Shown here piece after piece: positions 1-12,119 of a stretch of 64,000 nucleotides of DNA. The notes under the pieces were generated by a model. The model did not search any database, was not told the origin of the DNA, and saw only the letters and a program-made list of their open reading frames with translations. Positions within the stretch are counted from its first letter, which is position 1. Each line of letters opens with the position of its first letter. Source of the stretch: Ascaphus truei (taxonomy: Eukaryota; Chordata; Amphibia; Anura; Ascaphidae); the NCBI GenBank assembly GCA_036426205.1, contig CM071574.1:12282892-12346891 (forward strand), written 5' to 3'. Made by a program: the position numbers and the translations under genes.

Positions 1-232
1 AGGGCACCTCTGTTCTTGTTTCTCCCAAGCCACAGGGCACCTCTGTCCTCAGATCTCCCCAGCCACAGGGCACCTCTGTCCTTGGATCTCCCCAGCCACA
101 GGGCACCTCTGTCCTCGGATCCCCCAGCCACAGGGCACCTCTGTCCTCGTATCCCCCAGCTGTAGGACACCTCTGTCCTCGGATCCCCCAGCCGCAGGGC
201 ACCCTGTCCTTGGATCTCCCCAGTCGCAGGTC
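1..232. repeat. 33-bp minisatellite
   Basis: About seven head-to-tail copies of a unit of about 33 bp, of the form cacagggcacctctgtcctc followed by a GATC-containing tail. Some units are shortened to 30-32 bp in the C run. The array runs off the left edge of the window, so its true length is unknown. The open frame across it is only a by-product of the repeat. Confidence 0.9.
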
Positions 233-480
233 ACCTTGTGCGGCCGCCGCTCCGACTGCATGTGAGTGCACACAGCAGCCATGACACATTTTTACATTTC
301 CTGCGTGCTGGGGAGATCTGAGGACATTTAAAGATGGCGGATGGTGGAAGGCAGCGAGGCGACCTGCGGTGAGTTGTTCTGGTGGTGGAGCGCTGGTGGC
401 AATTTGGTTGTGGCCAAACGTCCTAGACTGCCCCTACTTTAACTTGCCTATCTCTAATCTATAGTATGAATCTCCTAAGC

Positions 481-628
481 CAGGGGTGTGCAACTCCAGT
501 CCTCAAGAGCTATCAACAGGACAGATTTTCAGGATATCCCTGCTTCAGCACAGATGGCTCAATCAGAGGCTCAGTCAAAGTAAACCTAAAAACCTGACCC
601 GTTGGTGGACTGGAGTTGGCTTCCCCTG
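481..628. mobile_element. hAT-type MITE, family 1
   Basis: A 148-bp element with imperfect terminal inverted repeats (caggggtgtgcaactccag at the left, a matching end ...ttcccctg at the right). It is flanked by an 8-bp target duplication, tcctaagc at 473-480 and tcttaagc at 629-636, with one mismatch. An 8-bp duplication plus CAGGGG ends is the hAT signature. Further copies of the same family lie at 28.1, 29.4, 35.1, 52.4 and 61.7 kb. It has no coding capacity. Confidence 0.85.
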
Positions 629-636
629 TCTTAAGC

Positions 637-3564
637 AGTTGAGTTAAAGACAAGGCTAACACTACCTCAAACGTCACATAATATTATAAACAGTCAACGA
701 TAACTCTTTTCAAAGACATTAGGATCTGCTTGAAAGTACAATGTGGCACAGTTCACATAACAAATGATCTGCAAGCACAAGTGAAATATTTATTTACTTT
801 GCCAAAAGTGAGAACATGGTTTTGTTAAAAAGATATGACAGAGCTAACATCGGGTTTGATTCAAGTGAACTGACAGCGGCATGGAGTGAGCTCTGATTAT
901 CCTTAAGACACTGTCAGCAAGGATTGATTTCCACTTTCTCCATTTATGTAACGGTTCCTGTAATACAGCTGACCCCAAATCACGTTACCTTGTCATTTCT
1001 CTGCATGTATCAAGAAGAGATGAGCTGAAAATAGCCAGGCACTGACCTTGAACTTGCCAGAATAGTGAGAAGTGGCAGTGTTTTTGTAGTTCGTCTAGGC
1101 AGATTAAGTGATGCTCCCATATGCAAGGAATACTTCACAGCAGCACAAGGGGGCAGGGCAGTACTATGGAATACAGCAAAATATGAAACATTGTTGCACA
1201 CTAAAATACAAATGATCTAACATGAGTTTCAAATAGCTCGTATCGCATTATTTTGCATAATGAACAGTCATTTTAGGACAATTATCTTTTTATTCTGATA
1301 ATGGAATAGGTGTAAATGTGTGATTGTGAAACGTGTAGGTTTATTCAACAGCATCATAACAAAGGCACAGTAATCATTTACTTTTATATTATGAATACGT
1401 GTCAGCAAAAGAGTGACACACTTTGAAATGTGGAGGTATTCATCTTATTTCGAGTTAATATATTGGGTCGCACTGGCAAGTAAATGAGTTTACTCACAAT
1501 TTAGTAACTCTTCTTGTTTAAAAAAAATATATATATACACATTTGAACCTGGCTGGCACCCAATATTTTAACTTAGTAAATTAAATTGAGGATATATACG
1601 TTAGTGTATACGTATACGTTCATATTCTGTTTAGTAGAGAGTTTTTCCAGTTTTGTGTCCACCATAATCGTATTGTTGCTGTTTTACATTCTGCATCCAG
1701 CACTAAATATGCACAATACAATATTCAGGCTGATTAGACCCATAGGACAAAGCAGCGGATTTGAATAAGATGCTACTGTATATGTGAACTTAATTAACCA
1801 AGGTTTCTCTCTGTAAGTTCCTTGTTCGAGGGCGGTAATGAGCATTCCCTAAAAAGGGAAGAAGCTAATAGTTACACACTTATATGTGTGTTGTATTACT
1901 GTCGCAGTTTAACTCAGTGGGTCTGACATATTTAATACTCACAAATCACAATATGTTCTGAATTAGGATAACATTCCTATTGAATTAATTATTCTTCTAA
2001 ACAGTTGTTAGAATCCAAGCCAAAAGCTGAGAAACTAGGCAAACTTGTGTGTTTGTGAACTAAAACACTATCTTACTTTGAGATGTGTCCATAGCTTTTG
2101 ACAAAACCAAAATCAATCGAGTTCCAGCAAAACCAAATCAGGAAGAAATTTGTAGAATCAAAACACCAGTGAAGGTGTCCACCCTTACCAAACATTGTGT
2201 ATCCCATAGTAGAAATTTGATAATTGAGCACTGTGTTTTCTATGAGCTATGGAAAACAAGTTACACTTATTTTGCAGTGGTGTATGTCAGCCCCAATAGA
2301 AAACTCCCACACAAATCATAAACAGCTGATGTAAGAATGTGTAGACATGGTCTTCTTTTAAGGACTATCTGCAAGCTGATACTTTGTTGTGTATTACTTC
2401 TCTCCAACATAGCTTTACACAACCTATTGTAAGTGGCTGTTATTCTAAGTGCATTTGGATTTCCACACTGACTTTGAGAAATTGTCTTCATGACCTTAAG
2501 AGACTGCGATTGTAATTTTCCACAAACTTCTTCACCCTAATGAAATGTAAATTACTTCTGTTTTGACTTTTTTTTTAACTGTGGGTAGCGGTTGAATTTC
2601 TACATCAACACTTAATTCAGGAGTTGCTTCAAATGAATGTATCTCCCCTGATTTGGTACTGTGACTTCATGGCAACAGCAAAAAATACTGCTGGATTCAA
2701 ACCTTATTTCATTTCATTCCTTGGGTTCTTTTTTTTTTTTATCAGGCCTTGGCTGGGGAAACATGCTCTGGGCTAAACACACATGCCTCTTGCCTCACAT
2801 ATCTCAGTGAATTACTCAATTTGTTTTTGTACTGATTGGTTGGGGAAGGGCTGAGGTGGAAATGTATCTCACTCTCTCTTAGAAAAAAAATATTTTCCTT
2901 AAGGGACTACTGAAATACACACTGCTTACGAGATACAAGCTGTTTCAAAAGGTGTTTGGCTGCTGAAATCCAATAAAACCTATTCAAAAAGGTATTCTCT
3001 GCTCTGGTGTCCTGAGATTGTGTTTATTGTTGCCATCTGTTTAACTGCCTTTCAGGTCTGTGTTGAGATGAAAGTGTATGAAAAAACAATCCTTGTTTTC
3101 TTTAAAAGACACTTATAAATTTCACGCGGTTTTGCTAACCACATTAGTGGAAAAAATAACAAAAGGATTATTTTAAATTGTAAAAATTACCATATTTATC
3201 CTTGTGTTGGCTAGTCTAATCATTACCTAATGTTTCTTAACATCTTCACCAACCAGGGGACATCAAAGCACATGCACTTATCAGTTATGGCTTCAAATTG
3301 TTTCTCTGGATGGAGCAATATATACAGAATTATAGATAGAAGCACTAAATCTGAATATATAAACGCAAGTAAAAGGGAGTCTGTCCCAAAGAGCTTGCAA
3401 TCTAATAGTATGATTGGAAATACACATGAATGAAAATATGTGTGATAGGCATTATACCTTATTTGATCATGGCTTTTTTCATTGTTCTAATTTAATTTTT
3501 ATCTATTTGCTCTGCTGCTGGGAGAATATTGTACGCACCCCCTACCCTTTAATTAAATATCTAC
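637..3564. other. AT-rich single-copy stretch, no gene seen
   Basis: No exon with coding similarity, RNA gene or recognisable repeat was found in this stretch. The short open frames in it have no recognisable similarity and lack splice or initiation context. It is probably intronic or upstream sequence of the ARHGAP15 locus. Confidence 0.5.
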
Positions 3565-4030
3565 TTGACTTACCCATGCCTCGAGCTGGACCCCTACCAG
3601 CATTCCCAATAACCACACCAGACAACTTCTTGGGAGGAAAACCGGTCACAGCTTCACAATTCATAAAAAACAACCATTACTGTAATACTAACATGATAAA
3701 TATAACAATTTATCCCAACTAGAGAACCAGATTGATTGCTCCGCTACCCTTGGGCAAGTGCTCGAGGGATACGTTCAGCTTGTGCTCATTTTGTCATTCG
3801 GCATTATGGGAGGTCACCACCATTACAGCTGGCTGAGCCGAGAATGGTATCGCCATACCCAAAATACCATATAGAAGGTCACTACTATCACGGCCGCCTA
3901 AGCATGGAATGGTACCGCCTTCCCCAAATATGCACTTACAGTACGAGGCCTGAGACCTCCCGCCAGGAGCCAATATTGACTGAATCCCCCTCTCCACCAT
4001 GAGTAAATACTACTCTTGCCACCATCAAGG

Positions 4031-4767
4031 TGTGAGGATTGGACCCCGGTCCCACCCTGTGACGCGTCCCGTGACGTTTTGGGCAATGCCCCTCATGCAC
4101 GTGAGAGCCACAGTACTCCTGCTGGCACTGGACCAGGCTCTCCCCCTGCGCTGCGTCCTGTGATGCAATGGAGGACGCTCCTGTCTCCGCTACACGTTGG
4201 CGTCGCATGATCAGAAACACTTGAGGGGTTAATGCTAACAACATTAATTATTCCACAGCTGTGATACACTCCGCCCCTGCCATCAGTACATAGTCTACCT
4301 GTGATGACTCTTTGCCTGCAGCGTTCTCATTGGCTCTCTGTGCTTTGTATGCTCAGCCAGCCCTTAGGCAAATTGACTGAACATAAACTTGTGTTTATGT
4401 ACTAGTGCTTGCCTCAAGCATCCTGCTGCCGTGCCGTTGCTCTGTGCATTCTGCCTTGATCTCTTGTACCTTTTGACCTCAGCTTGCACCTGGACCTCTA
4501 CCTTCTCTTACCCTTGGACCTCGGCTACGCACAACGACCATTCTGACCTCTCTACTCCTGGACCCCAGCTACGCACAATGACCATCCGACTTCTCCTATC
4601 CTAGACTACGGCGAGTATCAAGACTATACTGTCATCTCCTACCCTGACCCAGCTACACTACTACGACTCTGTAATCCGGACACGTTGTGCGGTTGTTGGT
4701 CAGTGTATTCTAACATCCCCACCTCAGCCCTGCGGTCCCGTCCTGTTTGTGGTTAGTACTCGTTACA
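4031..4767. mobile_element. Solo LTR inside the DIRS element
   Basis: A 737-bp unit starting TGTGAGGATTGG and ending CTCGTTACA, so it has the TG...CA ends of an LTR. It is flanked by a perfect 5-bp duplication, caagg at 4026-4030 and 4768-4772. The second DIRS copy carries the uninterrupted site (caaggtcattt, near 53085), so the empty allele is visible in the same window. A 5-bp duplication fits Ty3/gypsy or similar LTR elements. No internal region or second LTR is present. Confidence 0.9.
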
Positions 4768-4774
4768 CAAGGTA

Positions 4775-5135
4775 ATTTAACTGCCCTTAAACTGGCTTGT
4801 AAGTCGCCACCAGCCTCACCACCTTCTCTAGTGTGCGCTGCTATGCCAATATCAGAATATCACTCCCGATATTTGATAGGAGAATCCCATCCTCTCTAGA
4901 CAAGCCTATCAGCCCCCTTCTAAGTCCCCGTGCCTCACTGCAATATCCCGGCCTCCTCACCACCCCCATGTTATCCGTCCTGAACATAACCTCCCTGTTA
5001 GCAAATTTTGTCCCCCATAGTTCTACTGACACCAACAGCAGAAAGCGCTCCACAAGTTCCCCATAAATCACTGCTGTTCCCACTCCTCTGGCCATCACTC
5101 TGCGCACAGGGGCCCTGAAAAAATGTGCCAAAAAT
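4775..5135 (-). pseudogene. DIRS RNase H fused by deletion to SGNH-hydrolase tail
   Basis: Reading leftwards, residues around VELWGTKFANREVMFRTDNM match the RNase H region of DIRS-type polyproteins, where an Asn-Met after Asp is typical (DNMGVV). About ten residues later the frame jumps to sequence matching the C-terminal end of the SGNH-like domain in copy 2 (GLIGLSREDGILLSNIGSDI against GLNVLFREEGVYLSDIVNDI). The recombinase region and most of the hydrolase have therefore been deleted in this copy. The frame has stops and is not a working gene. Confidence 0.7.
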
Positions 5136-5230
5136 CTACAGATCCTGATGCATCTTTAAAGAGCTCTATCTGCCCACTTTCCACTACAAACCAGCGTGCG
5201 ACCGTTGTATCACCCCAAGAAGGGGTCCCA

Positions 5231-5812
5231 TACCTGGAGATCCCCTATTACATAGTTACATACTTTAGATACATAGTAGATGAGATTGAAAAAAGACATA
5301 CATCCATCAAGTTCAATCTATGCTAAATTTAGACAACAGATACTTTATCCTATATCTGTACTAACAGTATATTGATCCAGAGGAAGGCATACAAAAAACC
5401 CCAGGGAAAATCCTTCCTGACTCCAAGATTAATCCCTGAATCAACATTCTTTGCATGTTTACTTATTTGGTATATCCCTGTATACCATTCCTTTCTAAAA
5501 AAGATGTCCAAACTTTTTTTTAACACATCTGTTGTATCTGCTATCACAGTCTCCATGGGTAATGAATTCAACATTTTAACTGCCCTTACTGTATAGAACC
5601 CTTTCTTTTGTTGCTGGTGAAATTTCCTTTCCGCCAACCTTAAGGAATGACCCATATCGTTTGTACTGCCCTTGGGATGAATAGTTCTTTTTAAAGCTTC
5701 TTGTACTGCCCGAATATATTTGTATATAGTTATCATATCCCTTCTTAGACGCCTCTTTTCTAATGTAAATAAATCTAATTTAGCTTGCCTCTTCTCATAA
5801 GTTAGATTGATA
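5231..5812 (-). mobile_element. CR1-type LINE, 3' end
   Basis: The minus strand encodes the C-terminal tail typical of CR1 reverse transcriptase proteins: LDLFTLEKRRLRRDM, then GHSLRLAERKFHQQQ, then FYTVRAVKMLNSLP. A 3' untranslated region follows with the frog-type sequence around ttgaaaaaagacatacatcc. It is truncated at its 5' end just before the LDLFTLEKRR motif, as LINEs usually are. It sits between the RT and RNase H parts of the DIRS element and so inserted after it. Confidence 0.85.
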
Positions 5813-5834
5813 GTTACACGACATGTTTTGACAC

Positions 5835-6265
5835 CCTGATGAAGTGGTGTGGCGACTTCACCCCTGCCATTGTGAATGTCAATCACCTCCCAAAGATCCT
5901 TAACATGGGGAGGATACTGGTTGCGAAATTGAGGTGAACCAGAAAGGACTGGAACCACCTCAATGTGGCCTTTTTAAGCCCTATAAATTTCCTGACCACC
6001 ACCCTTACCTCCAACAGCTTCCTGGCCGACAAACGATACTCCATCTTAACCATATCACTCTTAATTCCCAGGAAGCTGATGCATACAGCTGGGCCCTCTG
6101 TCATGTCCCTAGCCAACGGGACCCAGAATCGGGCAATGAGATCCTGAAACTCCCAAAGTAGCCTCACACACACATCGGACCCGTCCCTTTCTATGAATTG
6201 GAAGTCATACAGGTAATGGTTGATGCCCCTAACTCTGGTCAAATCCCCCAATGCCCTATCCAAAA
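5835..6265 (-). pseudogene. DIRS reverse transcriptase fragment
   Basis: The minus-strand frame contains INHYLYDFQFIERDGSDVC, followed by MTEGPAVCISFLGIKSDMV and then KATLRWFQSFLVHLNFATSI. This matches the palm region and the FLG motif of DIRS-type reverse transcriptases, where the catalytic box is normally YLDDF. Here the first of the two aspartates reads as Tyr (YLYDF), so the enzyme would be dead even if expressed. The frame continues into the region now interrupted by CR1. Upstream RT motifs are too eroded to place. Confidence 0.75.
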
Positions 6266-6819
6266 ATGAGCTGAACGTCTCAAAATTGAATCATGAGATA
6301 GAACACCCTATCTGGAGGCAGAGATCTACATAGCACTTCGCTCTCCCCCCCCCCCCCCCCCCGCCTCCCCAAACATGCATGGATACATTGATGGTGTACG
6401 GGTAGCAAACGTAATGCCGATTCTATGTCGGCCATTGCCATCTAGATTCCCTTACCGGATCCCTGGCCCTGTCAAATAATGTATATTGGACACTATACAA
6501 ACTCCTTATCAATCCCATCATTCACCGACAACCCTTACGGGTATGATAGGTGATGTATGAGAGGAAATGATTCCAGCACTTTCTTTGACACCACGCCCAG
6601 TGAAGATATTCTCAACCCCATTATCGGGGCAGAAAAAAAACAGGCCTGCCATTCTGCCCGCCCCCACTTCCTTCTCTATCTTTGTCTGTGCTAACCCCCA
6701 TGCAACTCCAGTGATTTCAGGTTCATACAAAGATGGACCTCCACCTCCCTAAAGAGGTTCCAGAATCCACTTTTGATACCCTCTCAATGATTTTCACCAG
6801 TGACCTCGCTCTTGGCCCT

Positions 6820-7290
6820 AGCCTCTTCACTTTCTCTATTTCTAAATTCACCCTTGGCCTTTTTATAGCACCTCAATGTGGGATAATTACCCACGCAGCT
6901 GTTGCATTTGTGCCTAAAACGACAACTGCTACCCCATTTACACTGCCCTTCTTAGAACTGCCAGTATGCCCCCTCTTACTCCCGGCCAATTGGCCAAGGT
7001 GTTGTGAACTCCCAGCCCAGGTCTGAAATGGGTTCATCTTTTGGCGATCCACTGATACATATCCTTTACTTTCCATCTCAACTGATTTCTGACATTCTCT
7101 GTTTGAAGTCCTGGTCATACTTCCACCGCTCTGAACCCCCACAGAACATGTAGGTCTCCCAAATTGTACCATGTACTTTAAGAGTGCCATGCAATGCTCT
7201 ATCTTCTTCTCCCCAATTACACTGGCCAATATCGTGATGGCCTTCAACCAGTCCCCAAAAGACTTGAGGCTTCCGCCTCTTTCTCATCCT
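6820..7290 (-). pseudogene. DIRS ORF1 (gag-like) remnant
   Basis: The minus strand reads KAITILASVIGEKKIEHCMA, then a YDQDFKQRMSE segment in an overlapping frame. Further on, another frame gives a Cys/His cluster (GQCKWGSSCRFRHKCNSC) like the CCCH-type zinc finger that closes ORF1 of vertebrate DIRS-type elements. At least two frameshifts separate these blocks. The proline-rich stretch at 7.46-7.95 kb, which recurs at 53.57-54.2 kb in copy 2, probably lies near the ORF1 start. Confidence 0.6.
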
Positions 7291-7965
7291 TCTTTTTATC
7301 TAACTTTACTGGCTCTTTATAGTCCAACAATAATGTCAGCAATGAGACATAATCCTCTTTCCAAACACGCTCTTTAGCTCAGTGCACCCCAAACGGTCTA
7401 GCCAAACAAAGTTAATCATTCCTAAAGCTAGCATCCTCAACGACCCCATTTCCTTCTTTCGGCTAAAGCCACCATGTCCATGGAACTCCCCACCGGTGCT
7501 GCCACTGCCCCCGGCACAGCTGCCTTCCCCCGGCCCCTAATCCACTGCCTCCAGTCCCTGTACTATTCCTCCCTCCTCCAGCCCCCCCCACCATCAGGGA
7601 CACCCCCACCAGCAGGGGCACAACCACATGGGCATTACTCTTGATGCTTGTCCTTGCCCCGTAGTGTCTTCCACCCTGCCTCCTTCTATCTCCCATACCC
7701 TCGCCACCAATTACCCCCCTCCCATGTACCCAACGCACCTTGCCCCTGCTCACGCCTCTGCAGAAAGAACTCCAATTCCCAAAACATCTCACCATCTATC
7801 CGCCCTCCTGAGCTTACTCCCCCTGACCTCATAGCTTCCCCCCAACCTCCCCTAGCCACCCTACCAATCCCTCCAGCCGACCATACCCCCTCAACCCGCC
7901 CCCCTATGCTAGCCCTGTACTTGACCATCTCCACCTGGGTGGAGAGGTGACCACCCTCACCCCCG

Positions 7966-8679
7966 TATGGGAGGAAAAAACGGCGGTGTCTGCTACTCCA
8001 AAAAGAACTCCAACCAGGCGCGTAAAAACTAAATTACTTTAATGATCAAAAACAAAAAAGAACATCCACATGGTGGTATACCTCTGACGCGTTTCATTCT
8101 ATAGTAGAACTTTATCAAAGAGTTTATCACTCTTTGATAAAGTTCTACTATAGAATGAAACGCGTCAGAGGTATACCACCATGTGGATGTTCTTTTTTGT
8201 TTTTGATCATTAAAGTAATTTAGTTTTTACGCGCCTGGTTGGAGTTCTTTTCGGAGTAGCAGAGACCGCCGTTTTTTCCTCCCATACTTGGTTTACCGTT
8301 TGCGAGCAGGAGCACGCCACCGCTTCCAGCAACAACAGCAGTATTTTCCTTCAAGCAGCACCTGGCGGTTCTACAGTTTGATCGGAGATGTGGGCCAGCT
8401 GACACAACCCCTCGATTACCAGATGCAGGTGAGGCAAGCAGTAGCTGGATATTTGACTTTCCTTGGGGCTCTGTTCTGACAGGGCTCCACTGTACTTCTA
8501 CCAGCCAGGCTTTAAACGCCCCCCATCTAGGTCTATGGGTTTATTATAGAGGTTTCTTATGATATTATTGGACAAATATATTTTGTTGCTGCGGTGTTTT
8601 ACTCTACTGCTTCACTATATATCCACTTATCTGCATCGTTGTAGCATCAATGCTGTGGGTATAAACCCTATTCTCCAAT
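7966..8679 (+). mobile_element. Palindromic element with hammerhead-like motif, copy a
   Basis: A 714-bp element bounded by a perfect 15-bp duplication (ccaccctcacccccg at 7951-7965 and 8680-8694). Its first ~150 bp are an inverted copy of the next ~150 bp: arms 7966 to about 8115 and about 8136 to 8285. A non-repeated tail follows to 8679. Just right of the centre (8130-8170) lie CTCT, TTGATAA, a hairpin (AGTTCT/AGAAT), GAAAC, GTC and AGAG. That is the order of a hammerhead ribozyme, but with an extra A before the hairpin and A at the G8 position. It interrupts DIRS copy 1. Confidence 0.8.
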
Positions 8680-9400
8680 CCACCCTCACCCCCGCACTTC
8701 TTACCCTACCACCTTGTGATTTTACGAGCTGGGGCAGCATCACAACCCGAACCCACACACCCGCTCACTCTGCGCGTGCTGTGGCCTCTAACTGCTCTGC
8801 TCACCACTCTGGGCCCAGGTACCTTCGGCCTCCACCGTTGATACTTCAGACAACTTCACTTCAGCACATCCTTGAAGAAAGCAGGAGGTAAGATCCCTCC
8901 CCCAATGCTATGTACATTTATGGCGCTATATAAATAAAGACATACAATACAACTAAATACCCTTCCTCACCTGCACCTTTATCATGACTTCACAGCTACT
9001 TAGGGGAGGGGCCCCTCAGCCTTGAGTGATGTCGCCTCTTTCTTTCTTTCAATTTTCAAGTGCTCAAGTTTAGTCCTCAAAATCCACTACAGGCCAGGTT
9101 TTCAGGACAATTCAAACCTATGCAAGTTTTCTCATTGGTAATTATTATTAATGCAAGGCTGAAAGAGTGTGCTCAGTGAAGCAGGGAAGCCTGGTACCAA
9201 TTTACGTATCAACTCTCCTGGGGACTTTGGACAAATCACTTAATCTCTCTGTGCTTCAAACACCAAAAGTAGTTTGTAAGCTATACAGAGCAGGAAATTA
9301 TAATGCCTGCAAAAATTCGATATCCATCTGCGTGCACTGTCAGCACTATGTAAGAAAAAAATATACATTTTATTAAGACTATTTGGTAAAGAATATGCTA

Positions 9401-11400
9401 CTTGAGGTTGTCATAGAGAGTAAAGTCTCTATCTTTGCTAATGACACTATATGATGTAAGGTATTACAATCAGACCAGGATGTCATTTCTCTACAGAATG
9501 ACTTAGATAAAGTGGGAACTTGAGCAAGTAAATAGTAGGTGCGGTTTAACACACAGAAATGTAAGGTTACACATTTAGAAGCAGGCTACATACAAACTAA
9601 ATGGTACACAATGAGATAAATTTAGGATTGCTTGTAAACAGCAAGCTTAGCAATAGTGCTCAATGTCAGACAGTTCTTTAACTGTAAAGGCAAATACTAT
9701 AGGCTAATATTATCTTGCATAAAATGGGGTATTGATGGAAGAGAAGACAGCCCAAGTGTGTCACTTTATGAATCCTTAGCCAGATCACACTGTAAATATT
9801 GAGTATAGTTTAGGGCACCACTCCACAAAAATATATAATGGAACTGGAATAAGTGCAGAGAAGACCCATCAAATTAATAAAGGGGATTAAAGGTCTGACT
9901 TGTGAGGAAATGCTAGCTAAATTAGAATGGTTTACTACAGAAAAGAGGCGTCTAAGGGAGGATATGATAGCTTTTTACAATTATACTGTATTCGTGGTAA
10001 ATGGAAAGAACATTCAAGACAACTATTCAAATTAAGAACAGTACAAATGACATGGGGTGACCCTTTGAGATTGGAGGAAAGGAGATTTTACAAACACCAA
10101 AGGAAATGGTTGTTTAGAGTAAGGGCAGTTAAAATGTGGAATTAAATGTTTTACCCATAAAGGCAGTGATGGCAGATACAACAGGATTTCTTTAAGAAAA
10201 GGTTAAACATCTTTTAAGAAAGGTAAAGTAGTATTTTGTTTATTTGTTAAGCGCCTACATATTCTGCAGCATTGAACAATGGGGGTAGAGAGTTGTATAT
10301 TACAAAAACATAAACAGTTGCATACAAGTGAGGACAAACATGCACAGATACAAAGAGGTAATGAGGGCCCTGCTTGTGAGAGCTCACAATCTAGAGGGAA
10401 TGAGGGACAATGGTGAAACAAGAAGGTAAGGTGGCTGTTCATAGTAGAATAAGGTGTGGCTCAGGTTAGAATATGGCGAGTCTGACAGATGAAGCCATTA
10501 AGGTTTTTTTTTTTTTTTGGAGGGGGGGAGGTTTGATACAAAGGTTGGATATTGGTCCAGCCACACAACTGGTCCCAATGGGGTTGGAGGGGGAGGGGAG
10601 TTTGATGTTAGTGGTATGGCAGTAGGCTTCCTTGAAAAGGTGAGCTTTCAGGGAGTTTTTAAACATCTGAAAGCTGGGGGAGAGTCTGATGGTACGTGAT
10701 AGGAAATTCCAAAGAGAGGGGACAGCACGGGAGAAGTCTTGAAGGCGGGAGTCAAAGGAGGTAATAAGGTGGGAACAAAGGCGGATGTCATGGGCAGAAT
10801 GTAGAAGGCATTTAGGTATGTATTTGGAGAGGAGGGCAGTGATGTAAGGGGGGGCAATGTCGTTGAGACTTTTGTAAGTAGGGTTTTAAATTTAATTCTT
10901 GAAGCTATGGGAAGCCAGTGTAGGGATATGCGTAGTGGAGCAGTAGAAGAGGAACCGTGAGTGAGGTAGATGAGTCCATTTTGGATGGAGTGGAGTTGGG
11001 AGTGGAGTTGGGAGAGGTGGACACAGGGAATGCCAACTAAGAGAAGGTAGCAGTAATTAAGACGGGACACGCTGAGTGAGTGGATTAGAATTTTAGTCGC
11101 AACATATCTGAGAATAGGGCGAATCTTGGCGATATTTCGGAGGTGGAGAAGGCAGAACTTTGTGAGTGATTGAAGTATACAGGGATATAACAAATAAGTA
11201 AAAATGGGAAGGATGTTGATCCATGGAGAAATATGATTCCCATTACTGGAGTTAGGAAGGAATTATTTTTTCCTGTTATGAGACATAATAAGATGATGTT
11301 TCACTGGGTTCTTTTGTTTGCGTTCCTCTGGATCAGTATACTGTAAAGAATAAATATTGGATGAGTATATCTGTCTAAATTTTACATATGTTGAACAACA
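9401..11400 (+). mobile_element. CR1-type LINE fragment, split by an L2
   Basis: Plus-strand remnants of a CR1-like reverse transcriptase. The catalytic region is eroded to FANDT in place of YADDT. It is followed by a ...MQRRPIKLIKG... segment, the EKRRLREDMI motif and the C-terminal LEERRF block, up to about 10225. The same element resumes at about 11175 with cagggatataacaaataagt. That sequence directly continues the 3' part in comparison with the CR1 copy at 5.2-5.8 kb. The intervening 950 bp is an inserted L2. Confidence 0.75.
10228..11175 (-). mobile_element. L2-type LINE, 3' part
   Basis: A minus-strand frame of about 180 residues contains HLRNIAKIRPILRYVATKI, then SRLNYCYLL, a QLHSIQNGL block and HWLPIASRIKFKTL. 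This is the conserved C-terminal part of L2-clade reverse transcriptase proteins. The 3' end lies at the left, around the gttaagcgcctacatattctg segment. It is 5'-truncated and inserted into the CR1 above. The flanks suggest a short duplication around aagta, but its exact length is ambiguous. Confidence 0.8.
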
Positions 11401-11607
11401 CATGTAGCAAAGCTTAATGTCTTTGGTGGCATCGAAGGATTAATGCTACGGAAAGGTCCCATTTGGAAGCATCTGCTTGATCATGACAGATACTGTCCCC
11501 AGTGCTGCAGACTTTTGCTTTTTTGTCCTTGGAGCCGGAGACATAAGGTCTTGCTAGATCTGTACATGGACACACTGTATGTCTTTATTTAATCTCATCA
11601 TCTACAT

Positions 11608-11798
11608 CAGTATTTTTCAACTAGTGTTCCCAGGACATCCCTAAAGGGTTCCCTGCAATTTTCTGCTCATTTGAAAATGTTATCAATTACAGAAGAATTT
11701 ACAATACATCTGATCACAGACACGCTATTAGAGAGGGTTTGGGGTTCCTCAGAATTTAACTTAGGGTTTCCTCACCAAACAAAGGTTGGAAACCACTG
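11608..11798. mobile_element. hAT-type MITE, family 2
   Basis: A 191-bp element with terminal similarity (cagtatttttcaactagtg at the left, ggttggaaaccactg at the right). It is flanked by a perfect 8-bp duplication, atctacat, at 11600-11607 and 11799-11806. No coding sequence. Confidence 0.85.
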
Positions 11799-11930
11799 AT
11801 CTACATAATATGAGAAATCTTAAAAACATGGCCTGATGATAGTACTTGAGCACTGAGCTTGAGCACCTGTATAATAGACGATGCCAACAGCTTTTTGCCG
11901 CAATGTACCGTAACAAATAAAGGGTCGGTT

Positions 11931-12117
11931 TACTAAAGTCTCATTGCTGCAAAATCAATGCAAAAGAATTGCACCAGATTTATTAAAGGATAAAATCCCA
12001 CTTCCTTCCGTTGGATTGCTTTTTTTTCCTTATAAAGGTAGGACTGTTTAACACTGGTTTACACTGGTTTTGTAGTTGTTTTACTGGTTTTGCAGTTGGG
12101 AGACCGTAGTAAATGGC
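11931..12117. mobile_element. MITE with tttactaaag termini, copy 1
   Basis: The ends form an inverted repeat: tttactaaagtctcattgct at the left and a matching tgggagaccgtagtaaat at the right, each with a TTTTGCA-type internal block. A shorter relative with the same termini lies at 19.56-19.67 kb. The superfamily is not clear because the target duplication could not be fixed. Confidence 0.6.
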
Positions 12118-12119
12118 CC

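Larger units (their letters stand above)
3565..9030 (-). mobile_element. DIRS-type tyrosine-recombinase retrotransposon, copy 1 (decayed, nested)
   Basis: A minus-strand composite. Read from 9030 downwards it holds a proline-rich and gag-like region (about 7.95-6.82 kb), reverse transcriptase (6.26-5.88 kb), RNase H and the tail of an SGNH-hydrolase-like domain (5.13-4.78 kb), and a 3' flank (4.03-3.57 kb). Both outer segments are repeated in copy 2 (52.7-54.3 kb), which fixes the limits. The two ends share a short inverted similarity (CATGnCTnGAGG), as expected of the inverted termini of DIRS elements. Three later insertions break it: a solo LTR, a CR1 piece and a palindromic element. Frameshifts, stops and a lost catalytic residue make it inactive. 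No tyrosine recombinase domain was recognised. Confidence 0.75.
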
